A DNA stretch of 64,000 nt from Plasmodium coatneyi (GCF_001680005.1 NC_033556.1:744001-808000); one strand, 5' to 3'; positions 48,301 to 61,184 are shown, counted from the first letter of the stretch. The notes: a model not told the origin generated them from the sequence alone. Made by a program: numbers and translations.

Positions 48301-51123
48301 TTTGTGATATTACACATTGGGCGCTATCACATAAGTTCTTATTTAGAGAACTCATAGTAGACAGAGTTGTTGTTATGTTGTCATCCTGTTTGAGCAATTC
48401 ATCCACTTTGTCCTTTACGTTAGTTTCATTACTGTCTTTGCCAATTGTGCAATCTAGATCAGGTACCCTTTTACATTCAACACAATCACCATCACTACTC
48501 TTACACCATTTATCTTTCTTTATATTTCCTTTATCAAATATTTGATTTATTGTTTGCTCATCGACCTTACATGGGGATTTAACCTGCTTTTTCAATTCAT
48601 CTGCATAAGCGTTTAGCACCATGCATAACATAGTTTGCTTGAACTCTCTGTTGTCTTTGGCATGATCTTCATTCTGTTCTTCCTTAATTTCATAAATATA
48701 TTTTAATCCTGCTGTAATGTATTGGCATGCAGTCTTCTCTGGGACAGTTACTATTTTACTAGTTTGCTTTCTATCAGTACATTGATCTCCCATACTTTTG
48801 CTATTTGTAGATATTTTCTTAAACATTTCTGTGGCCTCCTTCTTAATATCATCCCAAATGTCATTCTGTAAATTAAAGAGAAGAGCCACATATGCATATT
48901 CAGTACCCAAGTAGATTCTTTATTAACCTACAATTCCACTATATTCCCACTATTACGTCCATTCTGCATAGTTAGGCTTATGTAGAAAATGTAAATACTT
49001 ACAAAGTTCTGCTGATTCCTGTTAGTTTTCCATTTTTGTGCTACACATTCTACGCGAACACATAATGTTTTACCTTTACATTCACTAGCTATAAGTAAGG
49101 ATAATTGAATAGAGATGTCTTCATGCAATGAATGAAAGAGCATGATAGTAAGACGGGGGTAGAGTGCTGTTGCACATTGGGGTGGTGTACCCCGTGGTAT
49201 ATTATTACCTTGTAGTTGTTGTGGTGGAGGAGGGGGTAAGGATTGTTTCTCGCCTGATGGTGCCTTATTCACTACTTCTTCAACAACTTCCATTACACTC
49301 TTCAATTCTTCTTCCTCCTCTTCCATCTGCTCCCTAATTCTCTTAATGGTGTCCTCCATCCCTGTCCCCTCACTATTATGACTGACGATTGAGCTTTTTT
49401 CTCCTTTATCACTCCGCGCATTTGGACTCTGTTCTATTAAGTTAGTTTGGTATTTTCTTGTTTTTTCATCGCACCATTTCCTTTCACTTAATGGACCAAA
49501 TTTATTATTATTAATACTACTCTGTAATAATTTATGTACTTCATGCAGCATATTTTTATTTTCCCTATAAAGATCTACAACTTCTTTGTACTCACACTTT
49601 GCATAGTCGTCCTGATTCCATGTATTGCTTAATGCTTCCACAGCATTAAAAACATAATCTGCAACATCCTTCGGTGCACACACAGTACTCATATAATATA
49701 TCCATACTTTTAATAAATCACATAATGGGATATGCTTTCCCGTACACTCAGGTTTGATACTGTCTGGCGGTTTATACTGATTCTTTTTATTTGTTACCAT
49801 CATTACATTTTTCAACATAATTTCACAGAACTTCCCATATTTGCTCACGTTAATTCCACCATCACTTTCTTCCACCTCGCATACAGCCTTATTTGCCTGA
49901 TACTCACTCCATTTATACTTTTTATCAAGCGTGTCATCATCCTCCGTTGGTTCATTAAAGAAGTACGTGAACCACTCACTAATAGTAACTACATAAAAAA
50001 AAAAAGGAACAATATGTAATTGCAATGTAATCATTCTTCCTTTACTCAAGCAGAACCTTTATTCTATATGAAAAAAAAAGAGAAAAAAAAAAAAAAGGAA
50101 TAACTTCCTTTCATGTGTACATTCCTTAAATGTACTCCATAAATGAATGTGCTCCCTTACGTTCTTCTCCTTCCTCGAATCCTATTCCTGCGTTCGGGTA
50201 GCATGGGTCCAGTGTTCTCTTCATTTCCTTTATTTCTTTTACCTTCTGTACTATTTTTTTCATGTCTTCCTTTGTTATAGCATCTTTATTGTCTAGGAGT
50301 TCCTTCAACTGCTCTTCTTTCTCCTTCCTTCCTAATAAGTCCCTAAGGAATTCATCACTCCCTTCGACCGTCACTCCAGGGTCCTTTATTATGTTTGTGC
50401 TGCTAGTGCACTTGTTATAGGAGCGTATTGTCTTTACAGTATTTATTTTACCAGCAATATCCTCGATCCACGGCTTCATTTCCGCGGCAACAAGGCGTTT
50501 GCCTAATATTAACTCATCCAATGGTACTGACTGGCAATTTTCATGTACTCCTTCAATATTGTACACATTGCTGGTTTCCTCTATATTTAGCTTTACATAC
50601 TGACTCACTTCCTTCATTCTACAGTGTCCACCGAATAATTGCATGATAGTCACATTGCCCACTACACACCTCAAGTATTTCTCCACGTCCAATGCTTCTT
50701 TTACTTTCCACCCTTGATTTATTCGGTTCCCAGGCTTAAATCCATTTATGAAGTAAATTATTCGTAGTAAAGCTTTGCATAATTCCTTCTTTATTGTTGC
50801 ATTTGTATTTCCCCTTGTATCTATATTTTCGCAGAGAAGTTTTACTCTTGGCTCATCCCTCTTCAGTCGCTCTGTTAACTCATCAAACATTCTCCTCATA
50901 TCATCCCATATTTTTTGCTGCAGATTAAAGAAGAAGAAATAGGGCACGCTCATAAATACACTTCACTTTGCACTGTTGCAGGTACGATTATCCTGCCTAT
51001 AGAACATAGACAGGGTTCTATTCCATCCTTAGCACTCCGTTCCCTTACATTCACAGCATCTTCATTGAATTTTTGCCTATCCCTGAACCATGTTTGTATG
51101 ACTTTCGCGAAAATGTTCGCCAT
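45329..51123 (-). CDS. SICAvar: SICAvar-4: SICA antigen, seven exons, two alpha and two beta domains
   Basis: Exons: 51123-51049, 50917-50161, 49988-49209, 49088-49003, 48865-48245, 48075-46663, 46054-45329; phases 0,1,1,0,0,0 match, giving 1485 residues, the longest intact gene here. Exon 1 starts MANIFAKVIQTWF. Exons 2-3 are alpha domains, exon 4 the small cysteine exon (CVRVECVAQKW), exons 5-6 beta domains (ACQYITAGLKYIY; MACLALNIFAHDML). Exon 6 also carries an unusually long Ser-, Pro- and Gly-rich spacer with a run of more than ten serines and GLVPGAGVPGA, then the membrane segment ending MTYLLWK, with no intron before it. A GT..AG pair inside this spacer (CAG|GTAAGG to TTTTAG) could be an unneeded in-frame intron. 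The tail is full length with many VPKEQVP and APKED repeats. Confidence 0.93.
46145..46530. repeat. Intron repeat GCGAAATCCTACAC
   Basis: About thirteen degenerate units of CCCTAAAATGCGAAATCCTA plus CACACA spacing in the last SICAvar-4 intron. Confidence 0.85.
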
Positions 51124-52654
51124 CGTTCTGAAGCAAGCGTAGCTCGATATATTCTCATCCTTAAGAATATTTGGATACCTTTTAAGTACATTCAGAAGAA
51201 TAAGAAATCTACCCCCCCTCTTTCCCCTATGTACATTGCATTCTTCCCAGAAGAAAAGGACGAAGAAAGGAGAAAAAGAAAATTACGCTCCTTTTATTTC
51301 TTTTTTTTTGTTGTTTCTATTTTCGCTTCTTCCTTATAAAAAGAATAATCTTCCGTCCACCCTTCCTATGTACATTACATTCTTCAGAGAGAATAAAAAA
51401 GGGGAATTACTCACCTTCACTCTCCTTTCTTTTTTTCCTTCTTTTTCTTTCCTTTTTTCTTTTTTCTCCTTTAAAATTTTATTCCTCTTCTTCCCTTTTA
51501 TTTTTTTTTTTTTTGCTTAACATTCTTTTTTTTTTTTTTTTCTTTTTTTTTTTTCTTTTTTCTTTTTTTTTTTTTTTTTGCGGAAAATATATTTTGTCCT
51601 TTTTTTTCTTATTTCCTTCTTTTCCTTTTTTTAAAATTTTGCTTTTTTTCTTTAAGAAAAGAAAGAAAAAAATTTTCCGTTCTCCTTCCTTTATGCATTG
51701 CACTTTCCGAAGAAGAAAAGAAAAAGAGAGAGAAAACACAACCATTGCCTCCTTCCTTTTCATATACATTCTACCTATGTACTGCCCTTTTTTTTTGCAT
51801 TTTCCTTTATGCACTACATTCTTCCTAAAGAAGAAGACGAAGAAAGAGGGAAGGAATGGAATTACGTTCCTTTATTCTTTCCTTTTCTTTCCTTTCTTTC
51901 CTTTCATTCTTTTCTTTATTTTTCTTTTTTTTCTTTATTTTTCTTTCTTTTCTTTTTTTTCTTTCTTTTTTTTTTTAAACCTTTTTTTCTTTTTTTTCTT
52001 TTTTAAACCTTTTTTTCTCTTCTTTAGCCTATTTCTTTTTTTTTTTTTTTCTTGTTCTTTTTAAAGGAGAGAATATATATAAAAGAAAAAAAGAGATTAC
52101 AAAACATCTTTTTTTCCTTTAGAGAATTTTCTCTTTTGGGGGTAAGGATAAAAAAAAAGTAGGAATGGAAGAAAAAGAAAGAGAAGCATACTGGAATGTA
52201 CAAAATGATTAAAACATTATAAGGAGCGAAGGAAGAAAAAGTAAAAAGTAGTACAAATATCATGACAAATTGTGTATATCGCTTAATGGAAAAAAAATGA
52301 AGTATTATTATCATATTCCATTTCTCCTTATATGTCCTTCAGATGATATTAACCATTTTGTAATAAATGATCTAAATATGCTTCTTTGTCATGAACATTT
52401 TCTTCCATTTCGACTTGTTCGACGACCAACGCAAGGATTAGCATCCACAACTTTGGCAACTAAAAGATTTCTCCTATGGGACTGTTAATATAGTTTGTTG
52501 CTTAGGTGTTGCTTCTACTACCTTCCGTGGATGGAACATTATCAGTAGCATGTTCCATTTCCAGCTTCTTCTGTTCCTTTTCTCCATTATTTTTTGTTCC
52601 CTTTCCTTTCTTTCCTTCTTTTTTTTTCCCTTCTTCTTTTAGAATGAGAGGAAC
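51124..52654. other. SICAvar-4 upstream region, polypyrimidine tract
   Basis: Duplicate of the SICAvar-1 upstream region: C/T-rich tract 51290-52060 with at least four copies of the TATGCA(C/T)T..CATTCTTCC core, then 52060-52640 similar to 8100-8760. No gene. It probably includes the SICAvar-4 promoter and the KIR-F 3' UTR. Confidence 0.55.
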
Positions 52655-55308
52655 TCATCTAATATATGGAACAGAATATGACGTAGAATATTCTGTAGTA
52701 TCATCATCATCCTCCTCCGTTAAGTCAGGTTCTGAATCTACTGTTGTTGAATTGTATGCTGTGGAATCATATTCATTCTCCTTATTTAACTTGCGTACTA
52801 ATGACCTTCTTTTTCTGTTACTTCTATTGTTACTTCCTCCTCCTCCAAAGAAGGTGTTACGTAAGTCGGAAAATATAGGAGTATACTGAAAAAAAAAAAG
52901 AAAGGAAAAGGATTAAAAAATGTGCACGGAATATATATATGTGTACATTACTGTTCACATTTTGAAGCATTCATTTTTTTACATTCCATTTTTTTTTTTT
53001 TACATTTATTTTATGCATTCACTTTAACATTTATTCTATGCACTCTTTTTTAAATAGACAGCAAATATTAATAAGTGTTATTATACATATTTCTTCTGTT
53101 AAGTGTACTTACCTTATATAGATAGAAAGCAAGGGCTGGTAATCCTATTGCTGCTGCACCACCAACAGCGGAAGGTACAATATTCGTGGTGTCCATTCCT
53201 TCAGGGGAGCTCATAGCAGCTGAAGAGGCCAATTCTTGTTCAGCATTCTCTCTTCCAGTGGAACCTGGTCCAGAGGAACCAGGTTTCCAGGTTCCAGTAC
53301 TACCAGGACCAGTGGAACCGGAACCAGAAGAACCTGGGTTCCAGCTTCCTGTAGAACCATGACCAGATGAACCTGGATTCCAAGTTCCCGTGCTACCGGG
53401 ACCAGAAAAACCAGGTTTCCAGGTTCCCGTGGAACCGGGACCAGAAGAACCGGGTTTCCAAGTTCCAGTACTGCCGGGTCCGGAAGAACCAGGAGACTGG
53501 TGTCCAGTACTACCGGGACCAGAAGAACCTAAGAAAGAAGTAAGAAAAAAGGGTGTTTTAAATCATATCGAAGGTCGCAGAAAGTGACATGTTGTGGGTG
53601 CACTTTCCCTTTTCTGTATATTTTTTTTCTCTCTGTAATAATACTTTCGAATTATGCATATTTGTTATTATGTGTTCTACCTCCCCTTACTCTACTGGTC
53701 TTACCTACAACCATTCCTGTAGATTGTGATGATGCAGCTGCAGGGCACTCCAGTTTTTGAGGTTGCGCGAATTCCCCATCCGCCCTGTCCTTTCCCTCTA
53801 TGAATTTAGTACAATATTCATCATTGCCAATGGTAGGACATGTTTGACTTAATGCTGTATGCGTTGATAAGGCTGAGTTGTAGGAGGTAGTACAAGTTTC
53901 CCCTTTATAATAATCATTAAAATTCCCCCTGCTTTCTATTTTTTTATAGTTATAGTAATAGTCATGTAATATTTTAGCCTGTGGGAACCTCTCTTTGGTA
54001 ATATTACCGTATATCTTAGTGCACTCATTCGTGCATGGTACTCCCTTGAATTTATCATAAATTTCGTTTATAAGGGGTGAAAACTGGCTTTCTGTCTGAA
54101 ATTTTTCGTTATTTATTTTATCACCTATCCAGTAGAATAGGAATTTGCAAGGATCATAGTAGGATGAGTTGTCCTTGTTCTTCTTTTCGTTACATGCATA
54201 ATAATAGTTGCTTACGATTCTGGGGGCCAAGGTTTCATCGTTTTTCCACGTGCTTAACGCTACATTTACTTTTCCCTTTAAATCTTGGTTACAGAATTCC
54301 TTCGCCCCACGGCTTTCTGTACAATGATTTCTTCTATCGAAATCATCATATACTACTTTTGAGGGTAATGTAATTGTACCTTCCTTTCCCTAAGAAAATA
54401 TATAGAATTCATAACAGGCGGGGCAGGAACAATGGAATGTATATTTATGTACTCTTCCATGTATTTCTTCCATACATGTTCCTTCTATTACATTCTCTAT
54501 TTCATTGTACACAGAAAATGTTATAATTATTGTGCTCACATATATATTTTCGAATGAGAAGAAGAAGAAAAGAGAAGTAATGACTAACCTGTGGTAGTCC
54601 TGATCCTGTTACTGCTGTTGTTGTCTCTGTTGCTGCCAAACCAGCAGCAGGTTTGCATGTCAATTCCTGCGGTGGCTTATATTCCCCCCTGTCCCCTTCC
54701 TTCTTGTTAAATTTGTCACAATATTCATCATTTCCAGTGGTAGGGCAAGCTTGGCTTAATGTTTTATGTGATGTTTCGGCTGTTCGCCAGGACTTCTCGT
54801 ATTCTAAAGTGCTGCAATATTTAGCTTCCTCCCCATTATTTTTTATTTTATTGTAGTCATAATAATAGTCGAATAGTATTTTAGCGTCTCCGAAACGATC
54901 CTTCAAAATATTAGGGTATATATTATTGCACTGGCACCCAGGCTTGAAATCCTGCAGCGCCTTATAAATTATACTCATAACACTTGTGAAAGGGCCTCCC
55001 GTATTAAATTTTTCCCTCACCTTATCACCTAACCAGTAATAAAAGAAATAACAGAGATCCTCATCACCCAAAGAACCCAACCACTCCGCCGTTCCTCCTC
55101 TGTTACATACCGAACAGTAGTTTCTTGCAACTTCACTGATCCAAGTCCACTTATCCCCATTGTAGGACGATAATGAATTTTTCAGTTGTTTTTCCAGGTC
55201 ACTGGGGTTCTTCCCTCCCTCCCCTTGGAACATACACCTTTTTCCTTCCCCTTTGTTTAACGCATCATATATTTTTTTTGAAGGTAATTTAACTGTACTT
55301 CCCCCGGC
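52655..55308 (-). CDS. kir: KIR-F: two-domain kir variant antigen with fibrinogen-alpha-like repeats
   Basis: Exons 55308-54589, 54389-53705, 53528-53113, 52885-52655; phases 0,1,0 match, 683 residues without exon 1. The first coding exon is not resolved; a start reduced to ATG before GT at about 55480 is possible but weak. Two kir domains (FYYWLGDKV with ILFDYYYDYNKI; FLFYWIGDKI with ILHDYYYNYKKI), each opening with a TxxLPSKxxYD motif, indicate domain duplication. Exon 4 is almost wholly PGSSGPGSTGTWK-type repeats, then a short linker and the membrane segment ending GLPALAFYLYK. The tail matches KIR-A closely and ends YSVPYIR. The intron before exon 4 resembles SICAvar-1 intron 3. Confidence 0.9.
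53254..53528 (-). repeat. 13-residue repeat in KIR-F, fibrinogen-alpha type
   Basis: About seven units of the pattern PGSSGPGSTGTW(K/N), including variants PGFSGPGSTGTWN, PGSSGHGSTGSWN and a shortened unit. The 39-base DNA unit is the same family as in SICAvar-1 (3040-3147). From memory it matches the tandem repeat of primate fibrinogen alpha, including the GSTGSWN and ATWKPGSSGPGSTG variants. Confidence 0.85.
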
Positions 55309-56280
55309 CTAAAAATGTAGAATTGAAATATGTGTGCGTGTGTACATCCATACATATCCACTACATTATTATATGGTATACACGTGGAACATTATATATA
55401 TGTGTGTGTACACATATCACTTTATATACGTTTCTTTTTAATAGTGGAAATGGATTGGTTGTATTATTCCCTTTTTACCATGATTTATGAATACCCTCAA
55501 TATATAATGGAATTTATGTTAATGAAGTGTTCATGTGTTCATGTGCTCTTGTAGTTTGGAAATACATATCAGAGTTCTAATTGGTTTATGATGATTACAA
55601 AATGAGTAGGTATTGAATTTTTATTCTTCCTTTCTCCTCACAATACACAATGTTTAATTTTTCAAAAAATGATAATCCACAGTCCACATGCATTGAAATC
55701 ATCGTGTGCATAATTAAAGTAAAAATGGTAATGAACACACACAGGAAGTAACAAAGTAAAAAAAGTAAAGAACGAGCTCTACCCTCCTCTCCTCCCTTTT
55801 ACTACTTTCTCCTTTATTATATATTACTGAATTTTGCACGATTCCGTATAAGAATATAATGCAATACACATATTCTTCCCTTTTCATTCATAAACATTCA
55901 ACAATAATGATTCCCTCCTTTTATCTTTCTCAGTTCAGTACACTACAAATGAACTCGTTCAAACATGAGGTGTGTATATCATATTATATAAACATCCCTT
56001 TCACTTTTTAATGCACATTCAAGTTCATCAATTTTTTAACTACCCTCACTTCTTCTTTCCATCCTAATATGCACAACCTGAATATTTTTATTTATATGTG
56101 TGTGACGTGTACATTCCATTATGGGAGCTACTTCCTTTCCCCACTTTCAACTAATGTTGTACTTTTAAGCTTGCATGTGCCTCATTGTTTCCTAACCTTT
56201 CTTCTTTCTATACATTCTTTCCTTTATTTTCTTTCTTTTCTTTTTTTCCTTTTTTTTTCTTTTTTTCCTTTTTTTTCTTT
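55309..56280. promoter_or_regulatory. Upstream region of KIR-F
   Basis: AT-rich; should hold the missing first exon and promoter of KIR-F. No other gene found. Confidence 0.35.
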
Positions 56281-56287
56281 TTTTTTA

Positions 56288-56322
56288 TACACCCTTCGGG
56301 TGTACTCCCCCTCAAGGGGGAG
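56288..56322. other. Two adjacent perfect hairpins
   Basis: TACACCC-TTC-GGGTGTA (56288-56304) followed immediately by CTCCCCC-TCAA-GGGGGAG (56305-56322). Each has a 7-base stem and a 3-4 base loop. A decayed copy (CCCTTCCCGTGTACTCC..CCCCGGGG) lies at 56545-56575. Confidence 0.8.
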
Positions 56323-56344
56323 CATGTACTCCTTTCCTTCACCT

Positions 56345-56480
56345 CCTTCCATGAACCTACCACCCCTAACAACCTTCCTCTCACCCTACCACCACCCTAA
56401 CAACCTTCGTTCCACCCTACCACCCACCTAACAACCATCCTTCGACCACTTATAAACCTTCGTTCCACCCACCAACCCTA
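56345..56480. repeat. Minisatellite (complement of GGTAGGTGG family)
   Basis: Units of CCTACCACCCACCTAACAAC and CTTCGTTCCACC. Confidence 0.8.
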
Positions 56481-56599
56481 ACTACACCATCCTTCACACT
56501 TCCCTTCCTTCCTTTTTTTATATTATTTTTCTTTATTACACACCCTTCCCGTGTACTCCACCCCCCCGGGGAAACTAAAATAGCAGGCCATAATATTGG

Positions 56600-57410
56600 G
56601 TCATAAACCTAAGAATACCCTACATACGAACCCCCCCTAAACACTAAATCCCAACCTCTAAAGAGCCTAATGCTCAAATCTTATGCCTCAACACTAAAAC
56701 ATAAACCCTAAAACATAAAACCCAAACCTTAAACCCTAAACCCTAAACACCCAAACTTAAACCTTGAACCCTGAACCTTACACCCTAAAACACTGAATAT
56801 TAAATCCTAAAATCCTCAACCCTAAACCTTGAACCCTAAGCTCCACACTGCGAAACGTTAAGTTCTTAACCCTGAAAACTTAAACCCTAAACCCTGAAAA
56901 CCTTGAATCCTAAATCCTAAACACTTAACCCTAAATCCTGAACTCTAAATCCTAAACCCTGAACCCTAAACCCTAAACCCTGAATCAGGAAGCCTAGACC
57001 ACCACTATGGACGCTGATGCCATAAATCCTAAAACCTAAAATTCTATCCCCTAAACCACGACGCCTGAAGTCTGACCTTGAACTCTAAACGCTAAACCCT
57101 AAACCTCTACCCTTAAAATTAAACCCTTAGATTTTAAACCCTAAGGTCTCAACCCTAAATCCTGAAACCTAAACCCTTAACTCAAAATCCTGATCCCTAA
57201 ACTCTGAACACTAAACCCTGAAACCTAAGCTCCACACTTAGAAAAGTTAAATCCTTAACCCTGAAAACCTAAACCCTAAACTCTGGAAACCTTGAACCCT
57301 AAACGCCAAACCCTGAATCCTAAATCCTAAACCCTAAACCTTAAACCCTAAATCCTGAACCCTAAATCCAGAACAGTATACCCAGGACCTATATACCCAG
57401 AACCCTAAAC
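56600..57410. repeat. Interstitial telomere-like array
   Basis: The largest such array in the window: many CCCTAAA, CCCTGAA and CCTAAATCC variants. Some longer blocks repeat (TGAAACCTAAGCTCCACAC-type at about 56840 and 57220). Confidence 0.88.
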
Positions 57411-58866
57411 TAGAATATATAGAAGTTAGAAAAAATAAATTGTTTGCTCAAAACTTTAATTTAAGTTAAAGGAAGAAAATAGGGCACATTAATTCGTGGA
57501 ATGTATAGTATAGACTAAAAAATAGAGAGAAAAGTACTCTAGTAATGTAATAATTATTATGAGTTTAGGGGATTTATTTATATAATGTTCTTGTGATAGA
57601 GGAAAATAAGGTTAGCGCACTAATATGTAATGTAGAATGTGTGTTATAAGGAGAGAGTGAAGTAAATCAAACAATATATAATGTATATTTTCAGTATGAA
57701 GATGTTATTCGTAATATTTCTACTAGAAGAAAGGAAAAAAAAGAAAAAAAAAAAAAAAAGGAAGAAGGTTATTATTAGCTTTTGTAGGTGAAAGAGGGTG
57801 TGTTACAATATACCATTATGGAAACTCATGTGATCATGCTCCTCTTGTAAGTATAATTAATTCCAACTCTTGGTACATTATATATTGTTCATGTATTCCA
57901 TGAGAACTTGGCACTACTTGCCATATATTCATAAGTGTGCACATTTTTTAGGAGGAATCAGCCCTCCGTAGATATGAACTGCACTATATATATGTGTTAA
58001 CAGTTTCTTAATAACAACCATCTCCTTTTAAATAGCAGTGAAAAATAAATTCATAATACATGTATTAACATTTTTGTTAGGAGGGGGAAGAATCATATTA
58101 TTATTTATATACACATGTACATATATGTACATATATATATATATAGTATGTCCATATATATATATATGTATGTAAAGGCAACTAAAGTGTGCGTGTATAG
58201 ATATAATAAGATAATATTACTAATAAATATATATCATCCATTGATTATAATACATAAATAAAGAAATGTATAAAAGGAATTTTATTCCTTCCTTCCATCC
58301 TCTTTGTTATATGTGTACGCGTCTGTATAAAGGACTAAAATTTGTTCTTCACATATATATGTTCTTCATATATATACATTTCCCTTACTTTTTAATTATA
58401 CATATACGTGTGTGATAATTTTGATGTGTATGTGTGTATATGTAGTGTATATTATCGTACTTTGAAGAAGTTAAGGATTACCCACTTTTTAAAGGGAAGG
58501 TGTAAAAAAATTATATATATATATGCATACCTTCCAATGGTAGATACCCACCTCCATCCTTCTCCTTCAGAATATATATAAAAGTGAAAAAATCTCACAC
58601 AAATTTCACGTATATGTTTTTTATGAATAAGAAGGAAGGAATGTTCAACAGAAATTTGTGATGTGCAGGAGTGTATAAGGAAAAATGGTTAAGGTTATGA
58701 GGAAAAAAGGGGGTTCATTCCCCCCCTTATTCATCCCTTTCTTCACAACATGAACAATTGCATATTATGTACATAATATTTTATGTGCATAGTACAATGA
58801 AGTAAAGTGTGAGGAGTACATACATATATACATGTTTTGCGTCAATTATATATATATTTTGTTTAG
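57411..58866. promoter_or_regulatory. AT-rich upstream region of KIR-G
   Basis: Should contain the KIR-G promoter and first exon. The only start compatible with phase 0 that I noticed is ATG|GTTAAG near 58686, which is weak. TA-rich runs at 58110-58165. No other gene seen. Confidence 0.35.
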
Positions 58867-60977
58867 GGGAAGCAGGCGGCAGGTTCAGTTAAGTTACCTT
58901 CCGAAGAAGTATACAGTACAATCGGGAAAAGTGGGAGGTGGTGCGAACAGTCGGGCCAGGAGGGTTACGGGCAAAATCTGAATGACAAGATAAGCCCAGC
59001 ATTAAAGAAACAGGGAATTGATGATAACAAATTGGCAAGTGATATTACACGGGGGTGGTGCAGTGCATATAAGATAAAGAGGGAAGGGAAACCACACAAC
59101 TGTAACCCTGAGGACTTCTTTTATTATTGGTTAGGTCATAAAATAAAGGACAAATTGAAAGGTAATAATTTTTCGGATGTTATGAAGGCTATATATAATG
59201 AACTGCCGGGGAAAACTGAAAACAAGCAATTCAAGATTTTATACGACGATATTAGTGATGGCCTCTTTGAGAAGGATAAAATATTGTTCGATTACAGTTA
59301 TAACTGTAAGGCTCTACAAACACAAGTAGGATGTTCTTCTAATAAATGTTGTATTCCAGAATGTGCCAAACATCTGCAGGCAGCTAAAACAGCACTTTCA
59401 GGAATAGATGGTATTTGCACGAATGATACGCATGGTTTATATTGTACACAATTTAAAGGAGAATTAAAGCAGGAATACCAGAAAATATTAGACGTAGAAT
59501 GTCATACGGTGCAGCAACAACAGGAACTGCTGCAGGGGCAGGTACTGCAGTTTACTTCCCTCCTTCCCTTTCCTTCTAACCCTTTCTTCTTCCGTCTTCT
59601 TCAGCATAAATACAGCAACCTGCATATAGCACATTACATATTACGTAATCAAAATATAGGGGGAACATAAGGGGAGGGAAGCAGCATATAAATATATTTC
59701 ATCCACCCCCACTGCTTACATTTATAGGATGGTGATTCAGAAGAAATGTCCTCCAAGAAAATTTATAACAGACTAGATCAATATCAAGCGACAACATGTA
59801 TCACATCAGATTACGGGAATGAAATAAAAACAACATTAACCCAAGCTGGTGTGGGTACAAACATTGCTCAACAAATTATAAATACACTATGTTATATAAG
59901 TAAAAAAGAGAACTATGATGGAGATGACGAGGATTCAAAGCAAGATAATGATAATACACTCTTCTATTATTGGATGGGTGAAAAATTGTCCACACTCCTT
60001 GATGATGCCAAATTCAAAGAAGTTATGAATGATTGTGAAAGCAAAATTTTCAGTCGTTCCACAGAATATAATTGTCAATTCCTGAAGACCTATGGTAATG
60101 TTGCACTATTCGAAGCATTCAAGAGAGTGTACGATTATTCACTTGACAAAGATTTTATGGAGCGGCAATTGGGGGAGCATGGTGAAAATTGTGCTAATGA
60201 CTATTGTGGGTATTTACAGAAAGCACAATGTTCTTTTCAGACTATGCAGTCTGAATGCAAGATCAACGGCAGTAGTCAGTGGTGCCAAAAATTTAGCAGC
60301 TTATATGGAGAATGTGAAGGTAAACAGAAGATGAAGCCAGAGTGTAAAGTGGCAAGTGTACCGAAGGAATCATGTGGAGGTAATTCCAAAGAAGAAAAAA
60401 GTACATTACATACACCAGTCACAACCTCCTCTGGGGGAAGCACAGTTGCTACAAGTGCTGTCTCCAGCGGAGCTGCACTATTGGGAATTCCAGCCATTGC
60501 CCTCTTTTTATATAAAGTAATAGTACATAATTACATAATTCCAATTACCATTATAGTGGAATTATATATAATATTTATTATTATGAATATATATATTTTT
60601 ATCTAAAATGAATGCATAGAATAAACTGTATACTGCACATTATATATATACATATACATATATAATGCACATTCTTTCACTTCCTTTCCCTTTCCCCCTT
60701 TGTTAGTATAATCTTTTACCTTCTGGAATAAAAAATTTTTTTTGGGAACAGCAGCAGTGGCAATAGAAGTAGAAGATCTGCCGAACGCAATTTCCGTACA
60801 ATAACGGACGATTCAACCTTAGGCTCAACAATAAATGACTCCACAACAGACACTTCCACAATAATAGTAGATGATGGAACAGATTCTAACACGGAATACT
60901 CTGTTCCATACACTGCACATTCCAGAACAAGAAATAATAACAGAGAACATAAGAATATAGGTTATCAGAATAGATAA
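58867..60977 (+). CDS. kir: KIR-G: two-domain kir gene with frameshifted tail
   Basis: Exons 58867-59541, 59728-60516 and 60707-60977; exon 1 unresolved. Exons 2 and 3 each encode a kir domain (FFYYWLGHKI with ILFDYSYNCKALQ; LFYYWMGEKL with VYDYSLDKDFM). Exon 3 ends with the membrane segment GIPAIALFLYK then GTAATA. The tail exon starts YNLLPSG but reaches a stop after about 19 codons; shifting one base within the A6T8 run at 60730-60743 restores a normal tail-like frame down to 60977 ending GYQNR. This is a one-base excess (or two-base deficit), either a real mutation or a homopolymer sequencing error. No host-like insert seen. Confidence 0.83.
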
Positions 60978-61184
60978 CATATGGAAGGGGAACGTGAATC
61001 TAATGTTTCCCTCCCTGAAGAACACATGGAAGAACTTAAATAACCGTACACTGTAAAGAACAGAATGACATTTCTCCTTCTTCCGTTCTTCCTTCCTTTC
61101 TTTTTTTTCTTCATTTCCTCCCATTTGTATGTTTGAATAATTTCATGAGGGAAATAACCCCCGAGGGGCGTATAGCAAAGATTG

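Noticed and set aside
55480..55484. Single-codon first exon (ATG before GT) for KIR-F and similarly KIR-G
   Set aside because: Possible by phase but the sites are weak and other kir first exons are 4-12 codons; left unresolved.
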